Shown piece by piece: positions 43,162 to 52,976 of a stretch of 64,000 nucleotides of DNA. The notes beneath the pieces are model-generated. The model worked only from the letters and a program-made list of their open reading frames with translations. It did no database searches and was not told where the DNA came from. The DNA is from Roseateles_E cavernae. Lineage in GTDB: Bacteria > Pseudomonadota > Gammaproteobacteria > Burkholderiales > Burkholderiaceae_C. The stretch spans positions 1 to 64,000 of the forward strand of contig NZ_JBDPLH010000004.1 in NCBI RefSeq assembly GCF_040187885.1, read 5' to 3'. The translations under genes and the position numbers were made by a program. Within the stretch, counting starts at the first letter, position 1, and the number at the start of each line of letters is the position of its first letter.

Positions 43162-44913
43162 TCAGTTGCGCAGCAATGCGCGTAGCAACGAGAACGCCAC
43201 GATTGCACCCACTACCCATACCCAGCCCGGCACGCTTTTTGTCGGTGTCGGAGGCGGCGTGTGCGTTTGCCTATGCGGCGAGTGTGCCGAGCCTTGCGGT
43301 GCAGACGAGGAGGGGCGCTGGGCGGGTGCCCCTGCCGCCGCCGATTGCTGTCGCATTGCCTCCAGAACACGTTGATTTGCCGTCATGGGTGCCGCCGGCG
43401 CTGGTGCCGGTGCGGAGCCTCGTCCTCGGGCTGTCGTTGTGCTGCGCGAGCCGGCGACAGATTGTGATGGTCTGGTCTGCATGCCCGCCAACAGTTCAGC
43501 GTTGCTGGTTGCGCGGGATGAGGTCTGACCTGCGGGTGCGCCTTTGGAGTTCAAGCGGTACTTGGCATCCTTCTCAGTGAGCCGATGAATTTGCGAAAGG
43601 CTCGAGACTTGGATGAACGCCGCAGGGTGCTTTTGCTTCTTGTTTGGCGGTTCGACCAGGCCGCGAATAGAAATCCAGCGGCCGTTCCAGTTCGTATCCG
43701 GTTGCTCGCCGTGGGTTGCCAGTGCGTCACTCCAAAGCGTCAGCGACACGCAGCCCGGATAGGTGCCTAAATTGATGAAGGTCATGGGCTTGCCGTATCG
43801 AGTCCGCATAGTCCGAACTTGAGTCACCTGACCGACGAGCTCGACCATGGACCCAATGAACGCCGCGAACTTGGCGTAATCGCTGCCGCTGACGACGGGG
43901 AACTGGCTGATGTATCCGACTGGCTGCTGCGTTGGCTCCCGTGAGGTTCCCAGAGCCACAATTTGCTGAGGAATGTTCGTCCCAGCGAGGAACTCGGCGA
44001 GGGAGGGGATTTCCTGAAAGCCGCCACGGCAGATGCTTGCGAAGTTCTTGGCGTCACGCTGCAGTGCTGGGACCTGCCCAATGTCCGCAAGCGTGGCCGA
44101 CGCGCCCGGGTCAGCGAAGTCGTTGGCCTTAAGGACAATGACACCTGAACCACTTTGAGAACTATTCCAGATGGCCGGGCGCTCACACAGGGCCCGCAGT
44201 GCCAGATTCAGGGCGATAAATGAGAACCGGTCTAGCCTGGAGTCGTACCGTTTCGCATCTCGCCCAGGGTGCTGGAAGTCGCGATGTCCCAGCTCAGCGC
44301 TTCCCATTGAAGCGAGCTCAGGGACGTACATCCCGTCATAGTCAATGAGCTGGAGACGCCGGCCCTGTTCGGACACCATGAGGTTGCCCTCTTGGATGTC
44401 ACCGTGGGCGATGCCCATCTTCTCGAGTTCTTGAGCAAGCTGTTCCAGCGAAGTTCGCAGGTTGGTCAGCTTGGCTTTGTCGGCGTGATGGGCTTCAACG
44501 AAAGCGCCCAGCGTGTCCCCAGATGCCCAGGCCATCTTGACCAGCGGAAAGACACTACCGTTGGCCTTGATGCCTCTCGCTTGATACTCAAAGTCAACGA
44601 AGTAGCTGGACCCAAGGGACTGGAGCTTCTTGGAGACCGCTGCGTACCTTTTCTCTAGGTCCTTGGCTTCTCGGTGGAAGCAGCGAACTGCAAACTTCTT
44701 GCCGTCGACTTCGACTCCATACGTCAGCGCGAAGCCGCCGGACGCCACTGCGGGAGTGCCCAGCATCCCGTTCGTGCGAATTCGGCCACGAGCGAGTTGG
44801 GGGTCCGTGAAAGCGATTTGCGGGTTTTGCAGTATCTCCTGGTACTGCTCGATGCTAGGGTAGCCCACAGTCTTCTCCGATGATTCAGCTTGGCTCGACG
44901 ACCAATCTGACAA
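43162..44913 (-). CDS. Ser/Thr kinase-like protein with OB-like and C-terminal TM segments (TerY-P triad)
   Basis: A 583-residue protein. The kinase lobe (about 50-310) has HGDIQEGNLM (H170, D172, N177) and DYDG (D191 or D193) in place of DFG, while the beta-3 lysine reads Arg77 in FAVRCF, a change also usual in TerY-P kinases. A beta-rich stretch at about 360-465 (VELVGQVTQVRT, FINLGTYPGC, ISIRGLV) looks like an OB-fold. A low-complexity Ser/Pro linker leads to one C-terminal transmembrane helix (WVWVVGAIVAF). With PP2C and vWA genes upstream, it forms the phosphorylation triad linked to tellurite-type stress and phage defence. Confidence 0.85.
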   Translation of the reverse strand: MSDWSSSQAESSEKTVGYPSIEQYQEILQNPQIAFTDPQLARGRIRTNGMLGTPAVASGGFALTYGVEVDGKKFAVRCFHREAKDLEKRYAAVSKKLQSLGSSYFVDFEYQARGIKANGSVFPLVKMAWASGDTLGAFVEAHHADKAKLTNLRTSLEQLAQELEKMGIAHGDIQEGNLMVSEQGRRLQLIDYDGMYVPELASMGSAELGHRDFQHPGRDAKRYDSRLDRFSFIALNLALRALCERPAIWNSSQSGSGVIVLKANDFADPGASATLADIGQVPALQRDAKNFASICRGGFQEIPSLAEFLAGTNIPQQIVALGTSREPTQQPVGYISQFPVVSGSDYAKFAAFIGSMVELVGQVTQVRTMRTRYGKPMTFINLGTYPGCVSLTLWSDALATHGEQPDTNWNGRWISIRGLVEPPNKKQKHPAAFIQVSSLSQIHRLTEKDAKYRLNSKGAPAGQTSSRATSNAELLAGMQTRPSQSVAGSRSTTTARGRGSAPAPAPAAPMTANQRVLEAMRQQSAAAGAPAQRPSSSAPQGSAHSPHRQTHTPPPTPTKSVPGWVWVVGAIVAFSLLRALLRN

Positions 44914-45625
44914 GGGTCGAGTCGTCTAGCCGCATGCGTCGCTCCTGTCTCAACTGGAGCACCAGCGCCTCGAAGTCTGCTTCCGTTTGAAGGCTCTCTA
45001 GGGCACTAAGCGATGACGGAACATCTGTCGATGCCAGCTCCTTGAGAATCCATTGCCCAACCGCGTCGGTCACCAGATAGACGATGTCTCCAGGCACTAC
45101 CGTCCAAGTTCGGTCACTGTTGCCTGTGAAGAAGTCCGGCTCTCCGACAAACTGATTGGCCTGGGCAAGGGTCGACAGGAGGTTTGGCCGTAGGTCGAAC
45201 TCATCTGCAGTTCGATATGGATAGCTGGCAAGCAAGGCCCCGGCACGCACGTGAACAGCCAGGCTGTCGCCGATGGCCAGGATTTCGAAGTCTGTGCCAT
45301 TGGGACCGAGTTCGACGCCCAGCAGGGTGGCGAAACTCCCCCTGTCGAACGCAGCTTGTCGAGACCAGCTCAGCGCGCTGTAGTCTATTGAGCGGGTGTA
45401 CTCCGCCACGGCCGCGGCCACCCACGCTGTGCTAACACCCGGGTCGGCAATGTACTTTTGGACCAACGCCTGCGCCCACGCGCGGGAATCGTAGGACTCC
45501 GAAGCTCCATCGGACAGCGCCCACCGTTGGCCAGCGACATCTGCCAGCCAAGCGTCCTCGTTCCGATGGGGCTGTTCAGGGTCCTTGGCTATCGAGGCGT
45601 AAAGCGATATTTGCAGCTTGGCCAC
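44885..45625 (-). CDS. PP2C-type Ser/Thr phosphatase (TerY-P triad)
   Basis: A 246-residue PP2C-fold phosphatase with the early metal motif NEDAWLAD, the following LSDGASES and the later YLVTDAVGQW. It is short but keeps the aspartates that bind the two metals. It lies between the vWA and kinase genes, 29 bp overlapping the kinase start and 3 bp from the vWA gene. It most likely reverses phosphorylation by the kinase on the vWA protein or other targets. Confidence 0.88.
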   Translation of the reverse strand: MAKLQISLYASIAKDPEQPHRNEDAWLADVAGQRWALSDGASESYDSRAWAQALVQKYIADPGVSTAWVAAAVAEYTRSIDYSALSWSRQAAFDRGSFATLLGVELGPNGTDFEILAIGDSLAVHVRAGALLASYPYRTADEFDLRPNLLSTLAQANQFVGEPDFFTGNSDRTWTVVPGDIVYLVTDAVGQWILKELASTDVPSSLSALESLQTEADFEALVLQLRQERRMRLDDSTLVRLVVEPS

Positions 45626-45628
45626 GCA

Positions 45629-46465
45629 CTAGCGGAGCTGAGACGCCCGAGTGCCGATGTCGAAGAAGTCCACGACCTCGCTAGCCTCTGCATTGAAGAC
45701 GTAGCCACGAGATTCGAAGGAAACCTTGTGTCCTTTCTCCTGGGTGACCTTGATGAGGTGCTCCGGCAAGGGACTCGACATCCTGAACAGCAACTTCGCG
45801 AACTCGTCAGGCAGACCAGACTCAGTTGCAGGGAAGCTGATGGGGTTGCCAGCCAGTGCGCTGACATGCAGATTGAGGAGAAGAATGTTCCCGTCGTTGG
45901 TGCTGAACTGCTTCAGGGTCGAAGCAAGGCTCTCGGGATTTCCATCCGTTGATTCGCCGTCGGTGACATGCAGGACGGTCGGCGGGTAGCTGTTGGGGTG
46001 GGAATCACACCAGGCGGCCAGCACTTCAGCCGCTTGTTGGATTGCCGCGCACATAGGCGTTCCGCCACTGGCGACAGGCTCAAACCACACGGGGAACTTC
46101 ACCGATTGCTCAATGATACCGCCCGCGCCATCGTCAACTTTTCGTTTGCGTTCTTCGACGCGCAGAGGACTGCGCTCAAAGGCGGAAATCGGATTCAGAA
46201 CCTGCGCAGCAAGTTCCCCCGCCAGGGCGTTGTTTGCTCCATGCTGGCCATAGCCGATAACGCCTACTTCAAAGTAGTCGCGCATGCCGTCAGACTTCGT
46301 GCAGCGGGTGACCAAGTTCATCAGGGTGCGATTGAGCACGTCGGCGACGAACTGCGCCTTAGTCTTCTCAGACGCGGCCATCTTGTCTCCCATGGAGCCA
46401 GACTGGTCCACGATGAAGAGGAAAGCAGTAGGGTCTGAGCGTTGGATTGCGGCCTGGTACGGCAT
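45629..46465 (-). CDS. vWA-domain protein (TerY-like)
   Basis: A 278-residue protein with a von Willebrand factor A domain: the MIDAS motif DQSGSMGDKM at about 20-29, the GTPMCAAI threonine loop and HVTDGESTDG. TerY-like proteins of this size are adaptor substrates in kinase-phosphatase triads. It is the first gene of the three-gene unit; the region upstream holds its promoter. The C-terminal 40 residues contain a small basic beta segment. Confidence 0.88.
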   Translation of the reverse strand: MPYQAAIQRSDPTAFLFIVDQSGSMGDKMAASEKTKAQFVADVLNRTLMNLVTRCTKSDGMRDYFEVGVIGYGQHGANNALAGELAAQVLNPISAFERSPLRVEERKRKVDDGAGGIIEQSVKFPVWFEPVASGGTPMCAAIQQAAEVLAAWCDSHPNSYPPTVLHVTDGESTDGNPESLASTLKQFSTNDGNILLLNLHVSALAGNPISFPATESGLPDEFAKLLFRMSSPLPEHLIKVTQEKGHKVSFESRGYVFNAEASEVVDFFDIGTRASQLR

Positions 46466-46783
46466 GTATTCCCCCCTTAGGTTGTTGAGCGCTTCATTGG
46501 CGCAGACTCGACGTTATAGCTCAACCTAAGAACGCCGATTCGATTATGTCGGCCATTGTTCGCAGTAGGAGTGTTCTGACGTCGGTTCAGAGGTCGCCGA
46601 GCCTTCTCTGGACTTGGCCTTAGGCGCCAGAACAGGCCCCGAGGGTCTGCACCGTCGGGGCCGGAACACCTTGCGCTGTCACTATTCGACCGCTATTGGC
46701 AGCTTTGCGAAACATATATCGGCCACGCCCTTCCAGCGCTGACCAAGGCTGAACAGTCGCAGACCACTCGGTGGGGCGCTAGT
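46466..46783. other. Intergenic region with GC hairpin
   Basis: A 318-bp gap between the vWA promoter side and the end of the tniE-like gene. An inverted repeat GGCCCCGA / TCGGGGCC (46635-46662) with a 12-base loop could end tni transcription, but no T-tract follows. No gene seen. Confidence 0.45.
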
Positions 46784-47887
46784 TCAGGCTGCCAGCCGAT
46801 GTTCGTAGTACGGACGGTCCCGGTCATCAAGAATTACGTACAGGGCAGGGAGGTCTGACGCGTTCGGCGTCATCTTGTGGTCCTGAGCCGCGTCGTTTGA
46901 AGCCTCATTCCTCAGCGAAGCCTTGCTGAGCATCGGCGCAGGCGAAGGCGTCTCAAGCGCTTCCCCGAGACGCGTCATCAGTCGGTCCCACAGGTCTGTC
47001 TTGTTTAAGCGGCTGTTGAACCGTCTTGCCGAGGCGATAGCCGCGGCAGACCAGCTCAGCGCATTCCACCGGATATTGGTGGCGCGCTTGAATAGGACCA
47101 TATCGAACCGTTCCCGCAAGGAGAATGCCGGCTTGCCACCGATGGGAGGGAATGCCTCAGCGAGGTCGATGCATACGAGACGCCACTGCGCATCCGTCAG
47201 AGCGCCGGTTGGGGCTACGAGGGCTGCACGTGGGTCAAAAGTGCACCGGCCATTCTTGGGACGGATGTAGCGAGTCATTTGGGCCTCTTGGACCTCATAC
47301 AGGATGAGGTGGGTCACGTGGAAGATGTCTTCGATTTCGTGGCCCCAGGCGCTGAAGTTGCAAATCACATCTGGCCGCGTTAAGCCCACGCGGCCCTCTC
47401 GCGCATTCCGATAGACGCTCGCCCAGCAGGCGGCCAAGTCCGTGGATGAGTTCAGCCAGGCAACGGTGGCCTTCAACGGGAAATCGTTAGGGTGGTGATA
47501 GTTCACCGAGAGGTCAGTAGCGAGGCTCAGCCCTGCCGGATGGAACAGCCACTGGCGCAGCAACTTCTGAGCACCGAACAGTGCGCGGATGAGCGCTTGC
47601 GCGGGGATGAGAATGTCGCGTCCTCCGGCCTTTCCACGAAAGATGGCATGAGCCCCATCAGGCGGTAGAGGCAGGGCCGCCAGCGGCCCCTTGAGGTACT
47701 CGGCGTAGGTCGCCTGCTGAAGCTCTATGGGGTTGAGCTGAAAGTGGCGCGGTGAACCATATTCGTCGACATCGAGCCTCAAGTCGTCCTTTTCAGCCGC
47801 CACCGGGTTTACTCTTCCGTCCTCCGAGACGACCAGCGCCACCATGTCGCCCATCGCGTCCCGAGAAAATCCTGTTGTCCATTTCAT
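46784..47887 (-). CDS. Tn7-like transposition-operon protein, tniE position
   Basis: A 367-residue soluble protein with no domain I can name. It is the last gene of the tns/tni array, 88 bp after tniQ, in the place where tniE lies in Tn6022-family islands (order tniCABDE). Sequence features include a tryptophan-rich middle (FSAWGHEIEDIFHV, WNALSW) but no nuclease or HTH motif. Involvement in target choice or regulation, by analogy to TnsE, is inference. Confidence 0.6.
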   Translation of the reverse strand: MKWTTGFSRDAMGDMVALVVSEDGRVNPVAAEKDDLRLDVDEYGSPRHFQLNPIELQQATYAEYLKGPLAALPLPPDGAHAIFRGKAGGRDILIPAQALIRALFGAQKLLRQWLFHPAGLSLATDLSVNYHHPNDFPLKATVAWLNSSTDLAACWASVYRNAREGRVGLTRPDVICNFSAWGHEIEDIFHVTHLILYEVQEAQMTRYIRPKNGRCTFDPRAALVAPTGALTDAQWRLVCIDLAEAFPPIGGKPAFSLRERFDMVLFKRATNIRWNALSWSAAAIASARRFNSRLNKTDLWDRLMTRLGEALETPSPAPMLSKASLRNEASNDAAQDHKMTPNASDLPALYVILDDRDRPYYEHRLAA

Positions 47888-47975
47888 TGCTGTACGCCCT
47901 TTGAAGGACGTACAGCGAGGCAGATTTAGCCAAACGCTGGGAGATATGGCCGCTGAATCGCGGTCAGACGGATAC

Positions 47976-49157
47976 TTAGAGCTTGTTCCGCATCACGGAC
48001 CGGACTCTGGGTGTTCCGCCTCGGCCCCAGTTCGGGCGCATACCGGCGGGAGATGCCTTGAGCCAGACGACGAACGCTTGAAGCTTGGGGAAGTCATGGG
48101 GATGGTGTCGGAACGAGGTCCAACATCCGACCTGCTTCAAGACGTCGCTTACCTTCACACGTTCGCCGTGCCTGATGGCCTCCTGCACGAGCTTCTTGCC
48201 GGCTGCAGCGAACTTGGCGTCCATCTCGACCATGTGTGAACGGCGGGAAAATGCTGGTGTGAAGTCGAGCAGGGGGGTGTCGTACTTCGGCGCCGCTTCG
48301 ATGAGGCTGGTGAAAAGGAGGTGACGGGCCGCCGGGTTCTCCGCGCACTGGCAGCTCACGAGTAGGCGAGGAATCCAGCGAAGGTCACGTTCAGACTTGG
48401 CGAGGATGCGCTGAAACACGGCTCCGGTCATCGAATCTTTTACGAAGGCCTGCAGCCGCATCGAATCGATAGCCCGTCCTTCGGTGATGAGCCCAACTTG
48501 GGCCATGCGCTTTCGGTAACTTGCTGCGGTGGGTTCGGCTGCAGGTCCCTCTGGCCGCATTAACGCGGCAAGACTGGCCTGTGCGAGCCGCAGCTCGAAT
48601 GCTGATGGCCGCCATTTCGGAGTCGCTACCTCGACCTCGTGCGGAAGCACTTCGAACATCACCTTGGCGACAGTTGAGATGGTGGTCACGACGAGAGGGC
48701 AGCCATGGATGGGGCAGACTAGCACTCCGGGAAGGTGGTGAGCCCGACGCCAGTAACTGTCTCCCCATGCCACGAGGTCTTGCTCGACACAAACACGGCA
48801 GAACCTGCATGTAGTCACGTGAGCCGTGGTCGACTGCATCAGAGACCCAAGGCCTCTCCTCTGAGCCAAGGCGCTCAGTGCGTTGTTGATGGCCCGGTTG
48901 TAGGCCGCCTCCGGAAGGAATGCCGTGACGTAGGGGACCATCGTGTGGCACCACACTAAGCGACCCGGACTTGTGCGCCAGGCGCTGGCCATTTCGTGAA
49001 TGTAAGGAAAGCAGAGAAGCCCCGGCTTGGGGCCTCTCTGTATCCCGCGTAGGTGGCCAAGGACCGCTCCAACTGGAATAGAGACTGCTCGCGCGGTCCG
49101 CGTGAGACAACTCGTGAGAAGTTCGTCCGGGCGAGGACGCTCGAGCAGATAGCGCAT
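47976..49157 (-). CDS. TniQ/TnsD-family target-selection protein
   Basis: A 393-residue TniQ-domain protein. The zinc ribbon is clear: CRFCRVCVEQDLVAWG, then YWRRAHHLPGVLVCPIHGCPL, with cysteines at 117, 120, 148 and 153 and histidines at 140/141 and 151. In Tn7, TnsD binds the target site with a C-terminal DNA-binding region and recruits TnsC. The region after residue 160 probably recognises comEC here. Lies 4 bp after tnsC; start is an ATG in that gap. Confidence 0.9.
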   Translation of the reverse strand: MRYLLERPRPDELLTSCLTRTARAVSIPVGAVLGHLRGIQRGPKPGLLCFPYIHEMASAWRTSPGRLVWCHTMVPYVTAFLPEAAYNRAINNALSALAQRRGLGSLMQSTTAHVTTCRFCRVCVEQDLVAWGDSYWRRAHHLPGVLVCPIHGCPLVVTTISTVAKVMFEVLPHEVEVATPKWRPSAFELRLAQASLAALMRPEGPAAEPTAASYRKRMAQVGLITEGRAIDSMRLQAFVKDSMTGAVFQRILAKSERDLRWIPRLLVSCQCAENPAARHLLFTSLIEAAPKYDTPLLDFTPAFSRRSHMVEMDAKFAAAGKKLVQEAIRHGERVKVSDVLKQVGCWTSFRHHPHDFPKLQAFVVWLKASPAGMRPNWGRGGTPRVRSVMRNKL

Positions 49158-49161
49158 TCCG

Positions 49162-50685
49162 TTACGTCGATGCCTGTGCAGTCGCTGGGTTGCACTGAGC
49201 CTTCGCTGTGGCCCTTAGGTCTGCGGACGTTAGTATCTTCGGGTCGAGGGTCGCGGCTGCGGGAGCGGACTTCGCTTTCGTGGGACGCCGGGTCTTGCGG
49301 GGCCTGCCGGCGGTGCTATCTCCGGAGAGCACTCTCTCCACCTCAAAAGGCAGTGGTGTTTCGCTCAGACACCGGTCCATGACATGCTGCTCGGGAATGA
49401 CCAAGTCCGGCGCGTGCACCTCAGCAGGTATCCGGTGCTCGTTCAGCACCGTCTCAATGCCGAGAATTACGGTGCGGAACTCTGCTTTCATCACCTCCTG
49501 CGCGAGCTCGCGCGTAATTGTCTCGATATCGCTGGTAATGGCCAAGCGCTGAACCGATGCCCAGAGCTTGGTCATGATGTCCGGAATTCCGCCGGTCATG
49601 CGGTGAAAGAAGTCTGCCCAATCTTCGGAGTATTCGATGGGGGTTTTCACCCACTGGTACCGAAACAAAACTTTCAAAATCAGTTCGAACTCGCCAGTGA
49701 CGGCCGCCTCGCTGCGCGTCAGGGGTCCCCAGACAGCGGAGCCGTTGCCGGCAAGACGGCGTGAGCGAGTGAATCGGTTCCCGACGGTATTGAACATCTC
49801 CGGTGTGCCTGCCATCAGTAGGGGCATATGGCTGACGTTTGAGGCTGTGATGAGCAGTTTCGTGAGCGGGTTCTCTCGCACGGCATCCTTGGGCGCGCGA
49901 CGTTTCTGGGTCGCAGCATCTTCACCGTCGACACTTGCTTGGTTCTGGGTCTCATCGACCACAATCATCCCGACACCGTGCAGATAGGCGAGCTGAAGCG
50001 CCATCACCAACCTGGTCTCGGCGTTGCGCCCCCGGCCTCCCATTACCAGGCTGTAGTAATTGGCATCGGGAAGAATGCGGTCGAGCTCCATCACGATGGC
50101 TGTGGCTAAGGTGTTCACGCTCCTGCCGTCGTAGGCCATCTCCACGACGAGGTACGGAATCTGCCATTTGCCGGTTCTCTCGTGGAAGTAGTACGGTTTA
50201 ACGGTGTCCGCGATGTGCCGCAGCGTGAAGCTCTTTCCTTGGCCGGACGAGCCAATCAGTCCCATGGACAATTGCGCAGCTAGGTTTCGCTGGCTGAGCT
50301 CGGAAAGGCTTCCTGCCCTCAAGAGGGTGGCGAGCCGTTGGCCATTTTCACGGTCGGACTGAGTGCCCGGAGAACGGGGGGCGTACCCCTCGAACATCAT
50401 GAGCTGCATGGCGCGAGCCAAGTTCACCACGCGCGGCGTGGGAACGAAGATGTGCTTAATTTTGCTCAATGCCATCAGACGATGGGCGACGGACATTTCG
50501 CGCTCCTGGGGCGCGAACTTAGGACGGCACGCTAGGCGCTGAATGAGGCCCTCCTCATCCGGGAGTTCAGGGAGTGCCTCAATGTAGGCGTTTCCTGCAT
50601 AGGGTTCGTATGTCTCTTCGCGGTACTTGGCGACGTTGATGCCAGTGGTGTCGAAGTTCGGTGCAGCGTGATTGATGTTGTTCAT
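49162..50685 (-). CDS. TnsC-like transposition regulator ATPase
   Basis: A 507-residue AAA+ ATPase with Walker A GSSGQGKS at 145-152 and Walker B MIVVDE at 240-245 followed by TQN, typical of TnsC/TniB. TnsC polymerises on DNA and passes target information from TniQ to the TnsA-TnsB transposase. The C-terminal tail is basic (RPRKTRRPTKAKS), in line with DNA or TnsA binding. It lies 5 bp after tnsB. Confidence 0.92.
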   Translation of the reverse strand: MNNINHAAPNFDTTGINVAKYREETYEPYAGNAYIEALPELPDEEGLIQRLACRPKFAPQEREMSVAHRLMALSKIKHIFVPTPRVVNLARAMQLMMFEGYAPRSPGTQSDRENGQRLATLLRAGSLSELSQRNLAAQLSMGLIGSSGQGKSFTLRHIADTVKPYYFHERTGKWQIPYLVVEMAYDGRSVNTLATAIVMELDRILPDANYYSLVMGGRGRNAETRLVMALQLAYLHGVGMIVVDETQNQASVDGEDAATQKRRAPKDAVRENPLTKLLITASNVSHMPLLMAGTPEMFNTVGNRFTRSRRLAGNGSAVWGPLTRSEAAVTGEFELILKVLFRYQWVKTPIEYSEDWADFFHRMTGGIPDIMTKLWASVQRLAITSDIETITRELAQEVMKAEFRTVILGIETVLNEHRIPAEVHAPDLVIPEQHVMDRCLSETPLPFEVERVLSGDSTAGRPRKTRRPTKAKSAPAAATLDPKILTSADLRATAKAQCNPATAQAST

Positions 50686-50690
50686 GGTGA

Positions 50691-52976
50691 TTAGGCGTTG
50701 TCCATGCTGGTGAACATGAGGTCCAAGGTCCTGTTGACTTGAGTGACCTCGTGCGTCATCAGGGCGTTGAGGGTGGGCGAGGCCTTCGCGGAGGCGCCTC
50801 GCGCTTCAGGTTGAGCCGGCAGATTTCCGTCGACGGGGACAAGATTCACCGCTCCACCGATGACATGTGAGCCTGCGCCGGTAAGGTCATGCTCCTGCGC
50901 CTTCATCGCACGGTGTTCCTCTGCTCGCATCTCCACGGAGTTGCGAGTGCGAGGTCCGAGGCCGACCCCTTTGGTTGCCTTCTTCATCGCCTTATAGGCG
51001 GGGATGGTGACCTTCGAGATACGATTACCTGACCCTATGCGTCGCCGCTGGTTCTGCTCCTCGCCCACCGCCTCGCTTTTACGCTGCAGCTTCGTGAGAA
51101 CGCTGGCTTCTTCGAACGACAGGTTCTTGAACGCGGCAGACTTCGTCGTCAACTCGGCCAAGATGAACTGCCCGTGGTTGTCTGGGTCATCAATGAGGAT
51201 GCCGTTGGTCGACTCAGGCGAGTAGCGGACTTGCACAGGGAAGTTTCCGCGCAGGGCTGCTCGGGCTGCCCAATCACGCGCCAGGATGTCGTCGAACTTG
51301 TAGAACAGGTCGTTGAACCGGACGCCACTTTGCGTGACCGTTGCCGCACTAATGGGAAGCAAATGCGTGCGAACGTAGTCATAGTCGAAGGCGGCGAGTA
51401 GGCTCATTTGCTCCTCCACGCCCTGGTTCCAGACGTTCGCTGGCGTCGCCTTGAAGCCCTTGAGCAGTTGTTCAGGGGTCAGGATGCGTCCAGTGCGGAT
51501 GGTCAAGTTGCGGGTGATGATGCCTTCCAAGTAAGTAACTGCAAGCTGCTTGACCGTAAGGCAGGCGTCTTTCTCGTAGCCGTCCTTTGCTTGGCGGCGA
51601 GTGGCGTTCCTAGGCGGGTGATACCCCGGGACTTCGTCTTTGATTTGAACGTGGGTTTCCTTGAAGCCGACCTCCACAGCGGAGCCCTTGCCCTTGGCGC
51701 TTTGCGCCGGAAGGTTGGTCACGTCAATTTGCATGCCGTCGCACAGCACATTGCTCTTGAGCTTTAAAGCCTCACCACGGTCCGCAACGATGCGGTTCGG
51801 GCAGATTCCCTTCGCAGGGAACGCTTCGGGACGGTAGGTAACTCCCAGTCGCTTGCACAACATCTCCCAGTCTCCGAAGCAACTCAGGACAGCGAGCTTG
51901 GCGCCTTCCCAAGAGGGGCTTCCGAGGGTCATGTAGAAGCCGACGATGAGCTTACTGAATCGGTCGATGACGAGGTAAAGGGTGCATTTGCCAAGAATCG
52001 TGGTTCTGTCCGCCTCCGCCACGACATAGCAGTCGACGATAGTCGCGTCGATTTCATAAACATCGCCGGGCCCGTTGCAGTCATCCAGCGCAGTTCCCAA
52101 AGTCGCCCCGTGGTTGTTCGAGAACAAGCCCTGGGTAACGCGCTTGCGATATCGCTCTGAATCGCTCAGCGCCTTGCGCAAGCGGTACTCAATCTGATGG
52201 AACGAGGGGCGCTGACCGAGTGGCGTGAGGACGACACATCCTTCCTCGTCCTCGAGTGGGTTGCCGTCCGCATCCTTCTCGCTGAAGAGTACGTTGAGAA
52301 CGTGGTCAGTCGTCTTGCGGATAGAGACAATCTCGTCCGAAAGGAACTTCGCGCAACCGATTTCGAGAATCTGTTGCGCAATATCTGCAGGGGGGTTGTA
52401 GGGCTCGTAGTCGAGAAGCACGGGCTTGCGACCGCGCGAAGCTCCGCCGTTGACAAGGAAATGAACCTCGGTCGACCCGCGCTCTCCTTTTTTCTCGATG
52501 GTCAGGGCATAGGACTTGGTCGGGTCCACGCGCCCGCAGCGGTGGTATTCCCCGTTCAGCGCGTCGCGCACCTGGCCGCGCGACCAGTACAGGCGCAACA
52601 GGTCCAGTAGATGCTCAGAAGTCGAACTGACCGCTTTCGCGTGGTCTTTCAGAAGCTTGTGTCGCGTCGAACGGAAGTAAAGCTCGGCGCGCCCCACGAC
52701 GCCGCTGATGAGCGACCAGCGGTGTTTCTGCTTCCCGATTGCTGAGGGAGCCTTCGAGCCAGTTTGGACAACCTCACGGCTGACCAAGCTCACCTGCTTC
52801 TCGTTAAACCAGTGCTGTAGGTCTTCGCGAAGCCAGACCTCTGGCACCGCATTCTTCTCATCCAGCGGATGCAGGACGACGGCCGTTTGGTTGCCTGTAA
52901 GTTCATGGCGCACCATGTCGATAAGTACGAGGTCGCGCCCATCCTTGCGCAGAACGTTGTTCTTGACGAGGTTCAT
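50691..52976 (-). CDS. TnsB-like DDE transposase
   Basis: A 761-residue DDE-family transposase of the Mu/Tn7 group. The triad is D310 in YEIDATIVD, D399 in RIVADRGEAL and E435 in KGSAVEVGF; spacing of 89 and 36 residues matches Tn7 TnsB. The N-terminal 290 residues should hold the winged-helix end-binding domains, and a Mu-C-like beta barrel follows the core. It cuts and joins the 3' ends. The 5' end overlaps the small ORF upstream by 4 bp. Confidence 0.94.
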   Translation of the reverse strand: MNLVKNNVLRKDGRDLVLIDMVRHELTGNQTAVVLHPLDEKNAVPEVWLREDLQHWFNEKQVSLVSREVVQTGSKAPSAIGKQKHRWSLISGVVGRAELYFRSTRHKLLKDHAKAVSSTSEHLLDLLRLYWSRGQVRDALNGEYHRCGRVDPTKSYALTIEKKGERGSTEVHFLVNGGASRGRKPVLLDYEPYNPPADIAQQILEIGCAKFLSDEIVSIRKTTDHVLNVLFSEKDADGNPLEDEEGCVVLTPLGQRPSFHQIEYRLRKALSDSERYRKRVTQGLFSNNHGATLGTALDDCNGPGDVYEIDATIVDCYVVAEADRTTILGKCTLYLVIDRFSKLIVGFYMTLGSPSWEGAKLAVLSCFGDWEMLCKRLGVTYRPEAFPAKGICPNRIVADRGEALKLKSNVLCDGMQIDVTNLPAQSAKGKGSAVEVGFKETHVQIKDEVPGYHPPRNATRRQAKDGYEKDACLTVKQLAVTYLEGIITRNLTIRTGRILTPEQLLKGFKATPANVWNQGVEEQMSLLAAFDYDYVRTHLLPISAATVTQSGVRFNDLFYKFDDILARDWAARAALRGNFPVQVRYSPESTNGILIDDPDNHGQFILAELTTKSAAFKNLSFEEASVLTKLQRKSEAVGEEQNQRRRIGSGNRISKVTIPAYKAMKKATKGVGLGPRTRNSVEMRAEEHRAMKAQEHDLTGAGSHVIGGAVNLVPVDGNLPAQPEARGASAKASPTLNALMTHEVTQVNRTLDLMFTSMDNA

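Noticed and set aside
46635..46662. Intrinsic terminator
   Set aside because: The hairpin is strong but has no following T-tract, so I list it only as an intergenic hairpin.
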